Shown: positions 17,246 through 26,620, numbered from the stretch's first letter. The stretch: 64,000 nucleotides of DNA from Bog-756 sp963813525 (GCA_963813525.1 CAWEZI010000005.1:3162001-3226000), one strand, 5' to 3'. The notes: a model not told the origin generated them from the letters alone. Program-made: numbers and translations.

Positions 17246-18041
17246 GTGGTCCAGACGCTTCCCGGTCGCCAGGAATTGCAGGCACTCGCCGAGAGCCTCG
17301 CTCCGCAGTTCGCGGCGGCCGAGCCCTTTCCCCATGTGGTGGTGGACGGACTCCTGGCTGACGGAACGATGCGGGCCATGATCGACTCCTTCCCGCCGCC
17401 CAGTCCGGGTTGGCTGCACTTCGACGACCCCTATCAGCTCAAATTCGCCGCTGCGCGACGAAGAGGCGATGCCGCCGGTCATCCGCTCGGTCATCCAGCA
17501 CTTCAACTCACAGGTCTTCATCGAGTTCCTCGAAACCCTGACCGGCATCCGCGGCCTCATTCCCGACCCTCACCTGGCCGGCGGTGGACTACATCAGATC
17601 CCGCGGGGCGGCACTCTCAAGGTCCACGCCGACTTCAACAAGCACCAGCGCCTGCGCGCCGACCGGCGGCTCAACGTACTGCTCTACCTCAACGAGGACT
17701 GGCAGGAGGAGTACGGCGGCTATCTCGAGCTGTGGGACCCGGACATGACCCGGGCTGTGGTCCGGCTGGCCCCGGTGGCCAACCGGATGGTGGTGTTCGA
17801 GACCACCTCCACCACCTACCACGGACACCCCGACAAACTGGCCGTGCCGGAGGGGATGTACCGACGGTCGCTGGCCTGGTACTACTACACCACGCCGACA
17901 GTGACCGACGGTGTGGCTCACACAACCTTGTGGGCCCCGGGCCAGAACAGCGGCCTGGCCGGTGTCCGCAAGAGGATCCGCCGGCTGGTCCCGACCCGTC
18001 CGACCACCACCACACCTTCCGGGCCGGCCCGCCCGAGCTGA
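17246..18041 (+). pseudogene. 2OG-Fe(II) oxygenase, frameshifted near 17,465
   Basis: The N-terminal 75 codons (PFPHVVVDGLLADGTMRAM) and the rest from 17469 lie in different frames. The later part includes GGGLHQIPRGGTLKVHADFN, LNVLLYLNEDWQEEYGGYLELW and TTYHGHPDKL. Skipping one base near GCCGCTGCGCGAC gives 264 residues that align end to end with the oxygenase at 43965. The HxD...H iron ligands (HAD and YHGH) and the succinate-binding Arg region are present. Such proline/glycan-type hydroxylases often sit in polysaccharide loci. A sequencing indel is as likely as true loss of function. Confidence 0.8.
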
Positions 18042-18216
18042 CCGGCGCAACGGCAATCCGGGGCAGTTCAGGCCATCACCATGGGGACGCATCGCTGGCC
18101 CCACAGGAATCAGGTGCAGGGGGAATTTCAATTAGCCTTCCGACCTTGCCACTCGATGACGCCACCAAACGGTTCGGGGTGCACCACCGGCAGGGAGCGA
18201 CCGGCAGGGTGAGACC

Positions 18217-19215
18217 GTGAGCGGGCCGGAGTCTCGACCCGACCGGGCCGGGGATGACCGCCCCATCGTCATCGCCGGACTCCCCCGCTCCGGTTCGACG
18301 TGGACCAAGGAAGTGGTCGAGTGCGACTCCTCGTTGCGATCGGTCATGGAGCCCGACAGCGAGCGCCACCGGGCCTCGGCCATTTGGGCCAAGCGGCGCA
18401 CCGGGCGGTTCCCGGTGTTGGTGCCGGGCGATCGGTCGGACCACTACCGCCAGTTGTGGTCGTGGATCTTCGACGGGGCTCCGGAGGGACCCCGTCTCCG
18501 GTTGGCCGACAAGATCCTGCGTGGCGTAGGCCAGCAGGAGGAGAGCTCCTTCCTGCAGGGGCGCGGTTCGATCAAGATGACCGCAGCGGGCATCCTCGGA
18601 ACCCATCCCCGAGGCTCATCGGCGGGGCAGAGCGATGGCCGCCGGCTGTTGGTCAAGACGGTGCACGCCCCACTGTCCATCGACTGGCTGGCCGCCGAGT
18701 TCGACATCGATGTGGCGGTGGTCCTCCGTCACCCCGGCAGCGTGCTGGCCAGCTGGCTGGCTCTCGATTTCGTGGACCAGTACGTCCCCTTCGAGGAGAA
18801 GCCGGGGGTGGGTCAGCTGGCCTCGAAGTGGGATGTCCCGCCACCCGGACCGGGCCAACTGGAACGGACCATCTGGCGCATCGGACTGCTGACCACCGCC
18901 CTCGAGCAGGCCGTGGCTTCCCATCCGACGTGGGTGGTGCGCACCCACGAGGAGCTGTGCCTCGATCCGGTCACCGCCTTCCGCCGCCTCTACGCCGACC
19001 TGGGTCTGACCTGGAACGACCGGGCCGAAGCCCATCTGGTCGACAACGACCGGGAGGGCAAGGGCTTTCGCACCCGTCGACTGGCCTCGGAACTGCCTGA
19101 CAACTGGAAACAGCGACTGACCGCAGACCAGATAAGGGAGCTGAGAAGGGTGCTGGGACGGTTCCCCCTCGAGCGGTGGAGCGACGACGACTTCACCGCT
19201 GATGTGGCCGAGTGA
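18217..19215 (+). CDS. sulfotransferase family protein
   Basis: 332 residues. It opens PIVIAGLPRSGSTWTKEVVE, which is the PAPS 5'-phosphosulfate loop. It has the 3'-phosphate segment VAVVLRHPGSVLASWLALDF near residue 170. These two motifs define PAPS-dependent sulfotransferases, although some bacterial members act on unknown acceptors. There is no signal peptide. The GTG 18217 start has GGCAGGG upstream. Neighbouring oxygenase, methyltransferase and glycosyltransferase genes suggest decoration of a surface glycan or lipid. Confidence 0.83.
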   Translation: MSGPESRPDRAGDDRPIVIAGLPRSGSTWTKEVVECDSSLRSVMEPDSERHRASAIWAKRRTGRFPVLVPGDRSDHYRQLWSWIFDGAPEGPRLRLADKILRGVGQQEESSFLQGRGSIKMTAAGILGTHPRGSSAGQSDGRRLLVKTVHAPLSIDWLAAEFDIDVAVVLRHPGSVLASWLALDFVDQYVPFEEKPGVGQLASKWDVPPPGPGQLERTIWRIGLLTTALEQAVASHPTWVVRTHEELCLDPVTAFRRLYADLGLTWNDRAEAHLVDNDREGKGFRTRRLASELPDNWKQRLTADQIRELRRVLGRFPLERWSDDDFTADVAE

Positions 19216-19253
19216 CGGTGGCGGGCGCCGATCCGCCGATGAGGGCCACGGCC

Positions 19254-19270
19254 AGACCGAAGGGCGGTCT
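19254..19270. terminator. short GC hairpin between convergent genes
   Basis: AGACCG, a five-base loop AAGGG, then CGGTCT. There is no T-run. It lies between the sulfotransferase stop and the stop of the opposing gene. Confidence 0.35.
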
Positions 19271-20373
19271 CAGCCCGAGACGGGTCCCCCGGGGGCGCCG
19301 AGCACCGGCTCCACCGGGGCGCCCGGTGCCGGCTCGGTGAGGTCGAGGTGGCTGGGCAGCCCCTCGCCCCGGAAGATCCCCGACGCCGCTGTGGTCCGGC
19401 TCAGGGCGTCGGCGGCCAGCACCATGGCGCCGGCCGTGTAGGTCGATCGCTCGAGCGGCGGATAGGTGGCCTCCTCGGGGTAGACCATTCCCGTCCAGTA
19501 GGAACCGTCCTGGTTGCGCAGGGCCTGCACCCAGGTGAGCAGGGTGAGGGCCACGTCGTCCATACCCAGGGCATCGAGGGCCAGCACGCATTCGGCCGTT
19601 TCGGCGGCCGTCACCCACTCGCCGGTGGAGACGCAGCGGACGCCGCGGCCCTCCATGACGAAGACATCCCAGGAGAGATCCATCCGGCGGCGGGCCGCCT
19701 CCCCGTGGAGGGCACCGGCCAGCACCGGGTAGTACCAGTCCATGGCGAACTCGACCTTGGGGGCGAAGGCGTCGGGCTGGTGGGCCAGGGTGTGGGCCAG
19801 GCGGCCGGCGGCCAACTCCCAGTCGGGCCGCTCGTGGTCGAGCCGTTCGGCACAGGCGATGGCGCAGCGGATGCTGTGGTAGATGGACGACGAGCCGGTG
19901 AGCAGGGCGTAGTCCTCGAGGAAGCCCGAAGCGTCGAGCGACCAGGCGATGGCCCCGTCGTGGCGCTGCCAGCGCAGGACGAAATCGATCGAGGCCTCGA
20001 CCGCCGGCCACAGAGCATGGAGGCCGTCGACCTCGCCGGTGGAGACGTAACGGTGCCAGGCGCCGGTGGCCAGATAGGCGCAGACATTGGTGTCCAGCCG
20101 GGCATCCTCGATGCCGGTGGTCAGGTAGTAGTTGAACCAGCTCCCGTCGGGCAACTGGCTGTCGACCAGCCACTGGTAGGCGGCGCCGGCCTCGTCGTCC
20201 ATGCCGGCCACGGTCAGGGCCATGGCCGCTTCCACGTGGTTCCAGGGATCGCAGTGGCCACCGGAAAACCACGGGATCATCCCGTCCGGCCTCTGCAGGG
20301 CGGCGATGGCCCGGGCGGTGTCCATCACCTGGGCGGCAGAGATCACACCGGGTACCTCGGGGATCGACCTCAC
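19270..20373 (-). CDS. alpha/alpha-toroid protein, prenyltransferase/squalene-cyclase-like
   Basis: 367 residues with repeated helical units of the form ALQRPDGMIPWFSGG, YQWLVDSQLPDGSWFNYY and TWVQALRNQDGSYWTGMVY. These are QW-type repeats typical of alpha/alpha barrels (prenyltransferase beta, squalene/hopene cyclase, some glycoside enzymes). The cyclase DxDD acid motif is not seen, so catalysis is uncertain. It overlaps the upstream methyltransferase stop by 4 bp (ATGA) and is third in a GT4-methyltransferase-barrel operon, so it probably acts on the same product. Confidence 0.78.
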   Translation of the reverse strand: MRSIPEVPGVISAAQVMDTARAIAALQRPDGMIPWFSGGHCDPWNHVEAAMALTVAGMDDEAGAAYQWLVDSQLPDGSWFNYYLTTGIEDARLDTNVCAYLATGAWHRYVSTGEVDGLHALWPAVEASIDFVLRWQRHDGAIAWSLDASGFLEDYALLTGSSSIYHSIRCAIACAERLDHERPDWELAAGRLAHTLAHQPDAFAPKVEFAMDWYYPVLAGALHGEAARRRMDLSWDVFVMEGRGVRCVSTGEWVTAAETAECVLALDALGMDDVALTLLTWVQALRNQDGSYWTGMVYPEEATYPPLERSTYTAGAMVLAADALSRTTAASGIFRGEGLPSHLDLTEPAPGAPVEPVLGAPGGPVSG

Positions 20374-21230
20374 GCAACCGCCTCCTGGCGGGCCGCCACC
20401 CGGTCGACGGAGGCGGACGCTCCAGAAGGACCGGCCACCGACTCTACGGCGGGGACCGGATCGGACGGGACCGGACCCACCCGGGCAGGCGGTGACAGCG
20501 GCGAGGACTGCTGTGTCTCGGGCTTGTGCAGGTAGACGACCAGGCTCTTGCCCATCAGCGGGTTGAGCACCCGGTCAGCGGTGCGGGTCACCGCCGGAGC
20601 CTTTTCGATGTCCCACACCAACAGCCGGTGATAGGTAGCGACGGCCGGATGGGAGTCGTTGGTCGGGCCGACCAGACAGCGGAGCCACCAGTAGGGGGCG
20701 TGTAGACCGTGGGCGTGATGGCTTCCCACCGCGGTGAGACCGGTGCGCTCGAGCCGGCCGACCAGTTGGCTCCTGCGGTAGATGCGGACGTGGCCGCCCG
20801 GCACATCGTGGTACTCGCTGGAGAGGGCCCAGTTCACGAACTCGGGCCCGCAGCGGGGCACGGTCACCGCCATCGAACCGCCCGGGCGCAGCACCCGGGA
20901 CAGCTCGGCCATGGCCCCCTCGTCGTCGGGGATGTGCTCGAGGACCTCGGAGGCGATGACCCGATCGAAGGAGGCGTCAGGGAAGGGAAGGCGGACGGCA
21001 TCGCCCCGCACCGCTCCCACCCGGGCCTTGTCGATGTCGATCTCGCCGGCTTCGGCCATGGCCCCGAAGGTGTCGAGCACCGAGCGCAGCTCGTCGGCAC
21101 CGGCGTCCAAGGCGACCACCTCGGCCCCCAGCCGGGCGGCCTGGTAGGCGTGCCGTCCGAACCCGCACCCGAGGTCGAGTAGGCGGTCCCCCGGGCGTAC
21201 CCCGAGCCGGCCATAGTCGACGGTCAGCAT
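20370..21230 (-). CDS. class I SAM-dependent methyltransferase (Methyltransf_11-like)
   Basis: 286 residues. RLLDLGCGFGRHAYQAARLG is the SAM site. It is followed by VVALDAG, GDAVRLPFPDASFDRVIASEVLEHI and VLRPGGSMAVTVPR. The C-terminal 50 residues are Pro/Ser-rich and probably disordered. ATG 21230 is used; it overlaps the GT4 gene by 7 bp, and codons further upstream would lie deep inside that gene. It is the middle gene of a three-gene operon, so translational coupling is likely. The acceptor is unknown. Confidence 0.88.
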   Translation of the reverse strand: MLTVDYGRLGVRPGDRLLDLGCGFGRHAYQAARLGAEVVALDAGADELRSVLDTFGAMAEAGEIDIDKARVGAVRGDAVRLPFPDASFDRVIASEVLEHIPDDEGAMAELSRVLRPGGSMAVTVPRCGPEFVNWALSSEYHDVPGGHVRIYRRSQLVGRLERTGLTAVGSHHAHGLHAPYWWLRCLVGPTNDSHPAVATYHRLLVWDIEKAPAVTRTADRVLNPLMGKSLVVYLHKPETQQSSPLSPPARVGPVPSDPVPAVESVAGPSGASASVDRVAARQEAVA

Positions 21231-22675
21231 GACAGGACCTCCGTGAACTCGGGCTCGGACAATGATGCAGGCACGGTTGCCGCCACCGGCGAGGACGCCG
21301 CGCCCGGGGCGGCGTCGGGCGAAGGGCCGACCCACCCGTCCATCAGGGCCCGGTACTCGTCGGCGGTTCCGGCCGCGGTGACCTGCCAGGTGAAGCGGCC
21401 CAGCACCCGCTCCCGACCGGCGGCGCCCAGGCGGAGGCGCAGCTCGTCGTCGTCGAGCAGACGCCCGATGGCGGCGGCCAGTGCCCCCGGATCGTCAGGC
21501 GGCACCAGCAGCCCGGTCACCCCGTCCGTCCCGACCACTTCGGGCAGGGCGCCGCCGGTGGTGGCGACCAGGGAGACCCCGCAGGCCATGGCCTCGATGG
21601 CCGGGAGGGAGAAGCCCTCATAGAGCGACGGCACCACCGCCACCTGGGCCTGGGCGTAATTGCGGGCCAGCTCGTCGTCGCTGATGCCGGTCACGCAGCG
21701 GACCACCGGCTCCAGGTCGAGACGGCGGATGGCCTTGGCCACCCGGCCGTCGGGTCGGGGCTTGCCGATGACCACCAGCTCGACCTCACGCTCGGTGCGG
21801 AGCTTGGCCACCGCCTCCAACAGCGGCACCAGGCCCTTCATGGGCACGTCCGAGGACGAGGTGACCATGATGCGTCCGGGCACCGGGGCCACGTCGTGGC
21901 GGGGCCGGAACACGGTGTGGTCGACGCCGACCGGGACGACGGTCATCCGCTCCGTCAGCACGCCCATCTGGGTGGTGATGTCGGCCTTGGACGACTCGGA
22001 CACGGTCACCACCCGGGGCAGAGCCCGGGCCACCTTCACCTGCATGCGCAAGAAGCCGAACCAGCGACGCTGGGTGAGGTTCTGCCAGGGGTTGGAGGCG
22101 TGGCTCAGGGCCAGCTGCCGGTCGACGGTGATGGGATGGTGCAGGGTGGTGAGCACCGGCCATCCGTCCTCGATGAGATGGAGGATGCCGTTGCCCAGAC
22201 ACTGGTTGTCGTGGACCAGATCGAAATCGTGGCGGCGGGCGTTGAGCAAACGCCGGGCTCGCAGACTGAAGGTCCACGGCTCGGGAAATCCGGCCGTGCA
22301 CATGACGCCGAACTCGAGGGCGGCGATGGACGGTGGATGCGACGGGGTGCGGAACTCGCGCAACCGGGGGACTCGAAAAGGATCGGGCTCACGGTAGAGG
22401 TCGAGGCCGGCCACCGGGGTGAAGCCGACCCCCTCGTCCACATCGGGCCACGGCTGTCCGGCAAATACCTCGACCGAGTGCCCGAGGGCCACGAGCTCAC
22501 GCGTGAGGTGGCGGGTATAGACACCCTGACCGCCGCAGCGCGGGTTGCCCCGGTAGACGAGGAAGGCGATGCGTAGCCCGCCCGCCGCTGGGGGGCGGGG
22601 AGCGATGCGCTCGGGGACGGGGGGCGGGTATTTGGGACCCTTGACCTTGTGTCTCTTGAACCCGAAGCTAGGCAT
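21224..22675 (-). CDS. glycosyltransferase family 4 (GT-B fold)
   Basis: 483 residues. The N-terminal Rossmann domain starts LRIAFLVYRGNPRCGGQGVYTRHL. The C-terminal donor domain has VVPVGVDHTVFRP, VVIGKPRPDG and the EX7E motif EGFSLPAIEA, followed by GGALPEVVG. This is a retaining GT4-type enzyme that transfers a sugar from a nucleotide donor, probably at the inner membrane face. ATG 22675 is chosen over an ATG 75 nt upstream by position of the domain. It is the first gene of the operon. Confidence 0.92.
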   Translation of the reverse strand: MPSFGFKRHKVKGPKYPPPVPERIAPRPPAAGGLRIAFLVYRGNPRCGGQGVYTRHLTRELVALGHSVEVFAGQPWPDVDEGVGFTPVAGLDLYREPDPFRVPRLREFRTPSHPPSIAALEFGVMCTAGFPEPWTFSLRARRLLNARRHDFDLVHDNQCLGNGILHLIEDGWPVLTTLHHPITVDRQLALSHASNPWQNLTQRRWFGFLRMQVKVARALPRVVTVSESSKADITTQMGVLTERMTVVPVGVDHTVFRPRHDVAPVPGRIMVTSSSDVPMKGLVPLLEAVAKLRTEREVELVVIGKPRPDGRVAKAIRRLDLEPVVRCVTGISDDELARNYAQAQVAVVPSLYEGFSLPAIEAMACGVSLVATTGGALPEVVGTDGVTGLLVPPDDPGALAAAIGRLLDDDELRLRLGAAGRERVLGRFTWQVTAAGTADEYRALMDGWVGPSPDAAPGAASSPVAATVPASLSEPEFTEVLSC

Positions 22676-22798
22676 GGACAACCGGAGCGGACGGGCACAT
22701 GGAAGCCAAATACTCCCCCGGCCAGGTACTTCGGCGCAAACCGGCGGCAATTAACGGCCGCCACCAGCCCCGCCGGGCTGGTCCGTCACCCGACGCCA

Positions 22799-24052
22799 CT
22801 AGAAGGAGAGGCCCAGCCAGCCGGCCAGCGTGACCAGAACCAAGAGGGAGGCGAACCCCCCGACCACCACCACCGTGACCAGGCCCACCGAACGGGCCAG
22901 TCGGCCGTTGGCGGCCGCCCCCAGCAGGACCCGGCGGTTGGCCAGCACCAGGACGAAGACCAGGGTGACCGGGGTGATCACCCCTTCGAGAACCTGGGTA
23001 TTGACGATGAGGGCGAACAGATTGCCGGGAACGAGTACCACCCCGGCTCCGATCAGCAGCTGGGCGGTGAACAGGCCGAGGAAGAGAGGAGCCTGACGGA
23101 AGGTCCTGCGACACCGACCGCTCGACACCCACCGCTTCGGCCACCGCGTAGGAGGTGGACAGGGGGACAACCGCCGCGGCCAGGGCGGAGGCCCCCAGCA
23201 GTCCGATGCCGAAGAGGTACTCGGAGAAGCGGCCGACCACCGGTTCCAGGGCCTTGGCCGCATCGGCCGCCGAGCTCAGCGCCCCGGTTCCTCCGATGAC
23301 GGCGGCGGTGGCGATGATGATGCACATCGAGACGAGGTCGGAGACGATAGCACCGCTCACGGCGTCGACCCGCTCGTACTTGTACTCGTCGGGACCGATG
23401 CCCCGGTCGACCACCGCCCCGGCCGTGTACAGCTGGATGTAGGGGGTGATGGTGGTACCGATGAGGGCCACGGCTACCAGCAAGAAGGCCTTGGATCGGA
23501 TCACGTGGGGGATGACGGTGTTGACGGCCACCGCCTTCCAATCGGGGTGCCCGAGGATCATGGCCAGGGGGTAGCTGATGAAGGCCAGGCTCAGCAGGAG
23601 GAAGACCCGCTCGGCGTAGCGGTAGGAGCCGACGATGACCAGCTCCAGATGACCACGGCGGCGATGGGCACCGAGATGTAGCGGGACACGCCGAACAGTT
23701 CGAAGGCGGTGCCGATGCCGGCGAACTCGGTGACCACCAGCCCAATGTTGGCCACGGCAAAGGCGACAACAGCGAAGGCGGACAGACGCAAGGAGAACTG
23801 CTCGCGGATGAGAGCGGCCAGGCCCTTTCCGGTATGGGCAGCCAGGCGAGCCACCATCTCTTGAATGCAGACGTAGCCCACGGTGACCACCACCATGAAG
23901 AACAGAGTCCGGTAGCCGAACTGGGCGCCGGCCGAGGCGTAGGTGGCCACCCCACCGGCGTCGTTTCCGGCGTTGGCGGCGATGAGTCCGGGCCCGGCGG
24001 CAGCCAGATAGATGAGAAAGCCACGGAACCAGCGGCTCCCCGTTACCTGCAC
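22799..24052 (-). pseudogene. Nramp-related divalent metal transporter, Mg-type site residues, two frameshifts
   Basis: Three overlapping frames together give a 417-residue Nramp protein with about 11 membrane helices. A missing G near 23645 (TGGAG for TGGGAG) and an extra C near 23102 (GACC for GAC) compensate each other; both are homopolymer indels. In helix 1 the usual DPGN is DAGG (AGNDAGGVATYASAGAQFGY). In helix 6 the usual MPHN region is TTITPYIQLY. Loss of the site Asn and of the metal-binding Met is what I recall for NRAMP-related magnesium transporters. It lies 48 bp after the MgtE_N/CBS gene, in the same direction. Confidence 0.82.
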
Positions 24053-24100
24053 GGGCCGCGCCCGCCGCTACCGACATTCACGGCAAACTCGGCAACTCGC

Positions 24101-25570
24101 TCACTGCAGCAAGCGGGGGAAGTGGATCCGCCCCCGTTCCGGCATCAGGGCGTCGAGGACGTCGTCGGCCAGGATCCGCCCCACCGGACGGCCGTCCTCG
24201 ACCACCACCACCGACATCCGCCGCGCCTCGATCAACTGCTCGGCCACCTCGGCCACCTCGGCATGGATGCCCACCGTCACCGGCTCGGCCTCGCCCACCA
24301 GGTCGCCGAGCACGGTGTCGCCGGGGTTGATCAACAACTGGAGCAGGGGCAGGTCCCAGACCAGGAGGCCCTGTTCGTCGACAAGGGCCACGGCATCGAG
24401 CTCCTCCGGGCAGGAATCGTGATCGGCCAGTCGCTCCGAAAGTGACGCCACCGTTTCGGCCGTGCCGGCCACCACGAAGGCGGTGGTCATGAAGCCGCCG
24501 GCCTCGTTCTCCGGATAGCCGAGCAGACGGACCAGGTTGGCCACCAGGTCGGCGGGCATGGCCGCCATCACGTCGGCCCGCTCCTCGCTGGTCAGATCGC
24601 GGAGGGCGTCCACGGCCTCGTCGGGTTCCATGGCGCCCAGCAGCTGGGCGGCACGGCTCGGTTCCGCCTCCCGGAGCAGAGAAGCCAACTCCTCAGGATC
24701 CATCTCCTCCAAGGCGTCGGCCGCCTCCTCCGGCGACAACGAGTCGAGCAACTTCTGACGCTCGGGTCGCATGAGGTCCTCGAGCAGGTCGGCCAGCTCA
24801 CCGGGACGCAGCCGTTCGAGGCCGGCGTTGGTGGTGCGCAGCCGCACTTCGGGCGCTTCCCCCCGCTCGGTCTCGCCGAAGGGTTGGATGGCGCCCCAGT
24901 CGATGACCCGGTCGGGAGTGGGCGTCGGCCGCCAGCGAGCCGGTCCCAACCGCCGCAGCAGGGTCTGGGTCGACACATCCACCCCGACCAGGCAGTACCG
25001 GCCGAACAGCGGGGCCAGGTACAGATCGGCCGCCCGGATGACCTGCACACCGTCGACGTCGACCAACTGGTGATCGAGGACCTGGTCGGCCAGGGTCACC
25101 TCGCCGGGGCGAGGGACGAAGTCGGTCAGATCCAGCCGGGCCGTCTTGAGGCGGACCTGGTCATGCTCGATGGTGTCGATGGCCTCGGCGGTGACGAAGG
25201 CCAGCCGACGCCCCACCCGGACCACCAGCCCGGTCACCGGCGGATAGGTCTGGTCGCCGGACCAGCGGCAGACCACGTCGACCAAGCGGCCGATTTCCGC
25301 TCCGCCCTGGTTGCGGACCGGTCGACCGACCAGACCGGCCAGCGAGACGATGGCGTCACGGACCGAGCGGCTGGCCAGCAGTCGCTCCGACCGGTTGCGA
25401 AGGCGGGAGCGGGGGGTGTGGTGCCGGCGGGTGGCCACCGGCGGGTCGGCGCCAACGTCGGCGGCGCCAACGTCGGTGTCGGTGTCGATGGGTCCCGACC
25501 CCCCCTGGTCGGGGGTGTCAGGGTGGCGGCGGACCGGCGGGACAGGCAGCCGGTTGAACAGTCGAGTCAT
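24101..25570 (-). CDS. PRC-barrel / MgtE_N / CBS domain protein lacking a membrane channel
   Basis: 489 residues, soluble. Domains in order: a disordered N-terminus (to ~70); two PRC-barrel-like segments (GLVGRPVRNQGGAEIGRLVDV and LVDVDGVQVIRAADLYLAP); MgtE_N superhelix repeats (LSPEEAADALEEMDPEELASLL, MEPDEAVDALRDLTSEERADVMAAM); and two CBS motifs ending VVVVEDGRPVGRILADDVLDAL. In MgtE these cytosolic domains sense Mg2+ and gate the channel, but the channel domain is absent. The adjacent Nramp-type transporter is the obvious partner. ATG 25570 has GAGGTG 6 nt upstream. Confidence 0.87.
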   Translation of the reverse strand: MTRLFNRLPVPPVRRHPDTPDQGGSGPIDTDTDVGAADVGADPPVATRRHHTPRSRLRNRSERLLASRSVRDAIVSLAGLVGRPVRNQGGAEIGRLVDVVCRWSGDQTYPPVTGLVVRVGRRLAFVTAEAIDTIEHDQVRLKTARLDLTDFVPRPGEVTLADQVLDHQLVDVDGVQVIRAADLYLAPLFGRYCLVGVDVSTQTLLRRLGPARWRPTPTPDRVIDWGAIQPFGETERGEAPEVRLRTTNAGLERLRPGELADLLEDLMRPERQKLLDSLSPEEAADALEEMDPEELASLLREAEPSRAAQLLGAMEPDEAVDALRDLTSEERADVMAAMPADLVANLVRLLGYPENEAGGFMTTAFVVAGTAETVASLSERLADHDSCPEELDAVALVDEQGLLVWDLPLLQLLINPGDTVLGDLVGEAEPVTVGIHAEVAEVAEQLIEARRMSVVVVEDGRPVGRILADDVLDALMPERGRIHFPRLLQ

Positions 25571-25674
25571 GGGAACACCTCGGTCTCGTGAGCGAACGTC
25601 CCAACCGGGCGCCGAGCGCCTCACCTCCGATGGTCGAGGCGTTCGGGCTCAGGCGGGCCGGATGGACGCGAACG

Positions 25675-25719
25675 AAAAAGCGGGATCCCTCACGTCGGTG
25701 GCCGCGCACGAGGGAGTCC
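25675..25719 (-). terminator. intrinsic terminator inside the leader of the MgtE_N/CBS gene
   Basis: On the minus strand GGACTCCCTC (25719-25710) pairs with GAGGGATCC (25691-25683), with one bulged C, around an 18-nt loop. CGC and five T (25679-25675) follow. It lies 26 nt after the micro-ORF stop and about 105 nt before the structural gene, the position expected of an attenuator. It is the only hairpin with a clear T-run that I noticed in the window. Confidence 0.7.
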
Positions 25720-25745
25720 TCGAGCGGCTGTGCCGAACCGGTGGT

Positions 25746-25811
25746 TCAGGCGAGGTTGACGGGAGGGTGTGGGTGGGCTCCCGGTTTACTGGGGGGTTCT
25801 CCCCGTTTCAT
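25746..25811 (-). CDS. 21-residue proline-rich leader peptide (uORF)
   Basis: ATG 25811 is preceded by AAGGAGGTG at optimal spacing, the strongest Shine-Dalgarno sequence seen in this window. The peptide starts MKRGEPPSKPG and ends near HPHPPVNLA. It has six prolines in 21 residues, two Pro-Pro pairs and an E-P-P. Its mRNA can fold CGGGAG (25783-25778) with CTCCCG (25765-25760). The GGGAG segment could alternatively pair with CTCCC in the downstream terminator stem. Proline/acid-rich leader peptides control Mg2+ transporter genes in Salmonella (mgtL); a similar role here is inference. Confidence 0.65.
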   Translation of the reverse strand: MKRGEPPSKPGAHPHPPVNLA

Positions 25812-25853
25812 GGGCCACACCTCCTTTTTCCGTCGAGCTCTTCCAACCCCTGC

Positions 25854-25859
25854 AGTCTA
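25854..25859 (-). promoter_or_regulatory. -10 element driving the leader peptide and Mg module
   Basis: TAGACT on the minus strand, 42 nt upstream of the micro-ORF ATG. This gives an untranslated stretch of roughly 35 nt that contains the strong ribosome-binding site. Confidence 0.5.
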
Positions 25860-25914
25860 CCCCCGGCGACCGCATTCGGGCAGCCCAGACAGGTCAGCCG
25901 GCGATCCCCACGAT

Positions 25915-26620
25915 GGGGCTGTCCGGACTGAGGCCGACGGCTGACCCGTGGAAGGCGGCGTCACCACCGTTGAAGACGCCCCCGTCGGCGGCCACCAGCC
26001 AGTAACCACCCCCGTCCGGAGTGACAGCCATACCGGTCATCGGCGCGGCCAGATCCACACCGGCGGCCGACCCGTGGAAGGCGGCGTCACCGCCGTTAAA
26101 GACGCCCCCGTCGGCGGCCACCAGCCAGTACCCGCCACCGTCCGGGGTGGCGGCCATACCGACCATGGGCTTGGCCAGGCTCACACCGGCCGTCGACCCG
26201 TGCAACACGGCATCCCCGAAGGGGATCACCCCGCCGTTGGAGGCCACCAACCAGTAACCACCACCGTCAGGAGTGGCGGCCATGGAAACGATGGGGTACC
26301 GGAGGGCAAGCGATCCGGTCGAGCCGAAGTAGTGCGCGTCGCCGAAACAGAACACGCCGCCGTCGGCGGCCACCAGCCAGTAGCCACGCCCGTCGGGGGT
26401 GGGGGCCATACCCACGATGGGCTCACGCAGGCCTATCCCCCCGGTCGACCCGTAGAAGTGGGCGTCGCCGAAGGCAAAGATCCCTCCGTCGGAGGCCACC
26501 AGCCAGTAGCCCCCGCCGTCCGGCATGGTGGCGATGGACACGATGGGGCGGTTGAGTCTGAGGGCGGCCACCGAACCGTGGAAGGGGATGCCACCGAGGG
26601 CGAAGACGCCTCCCGCGGCC
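25915..26620. repeat. tandem ~117-bp coding repeats of the propeller protein
   Basis: Six diverged copies encode the PDGGGYWLVA units. The two nearest the 3' end, around 25,930-26,000 and 26,065-26,130, are almost identical at DNA level, suggesting recent duplication or gene conversion. Confidence 0.75.

Noticed and set aside
25571..25745. A possible M-box (ykoK) or yybP-ykoY riboswitch in the Mg-module leader
   Set aside because: I looked for the conserved core segments of both classes and did not see them. The short ORF plus terminator explains the region better.
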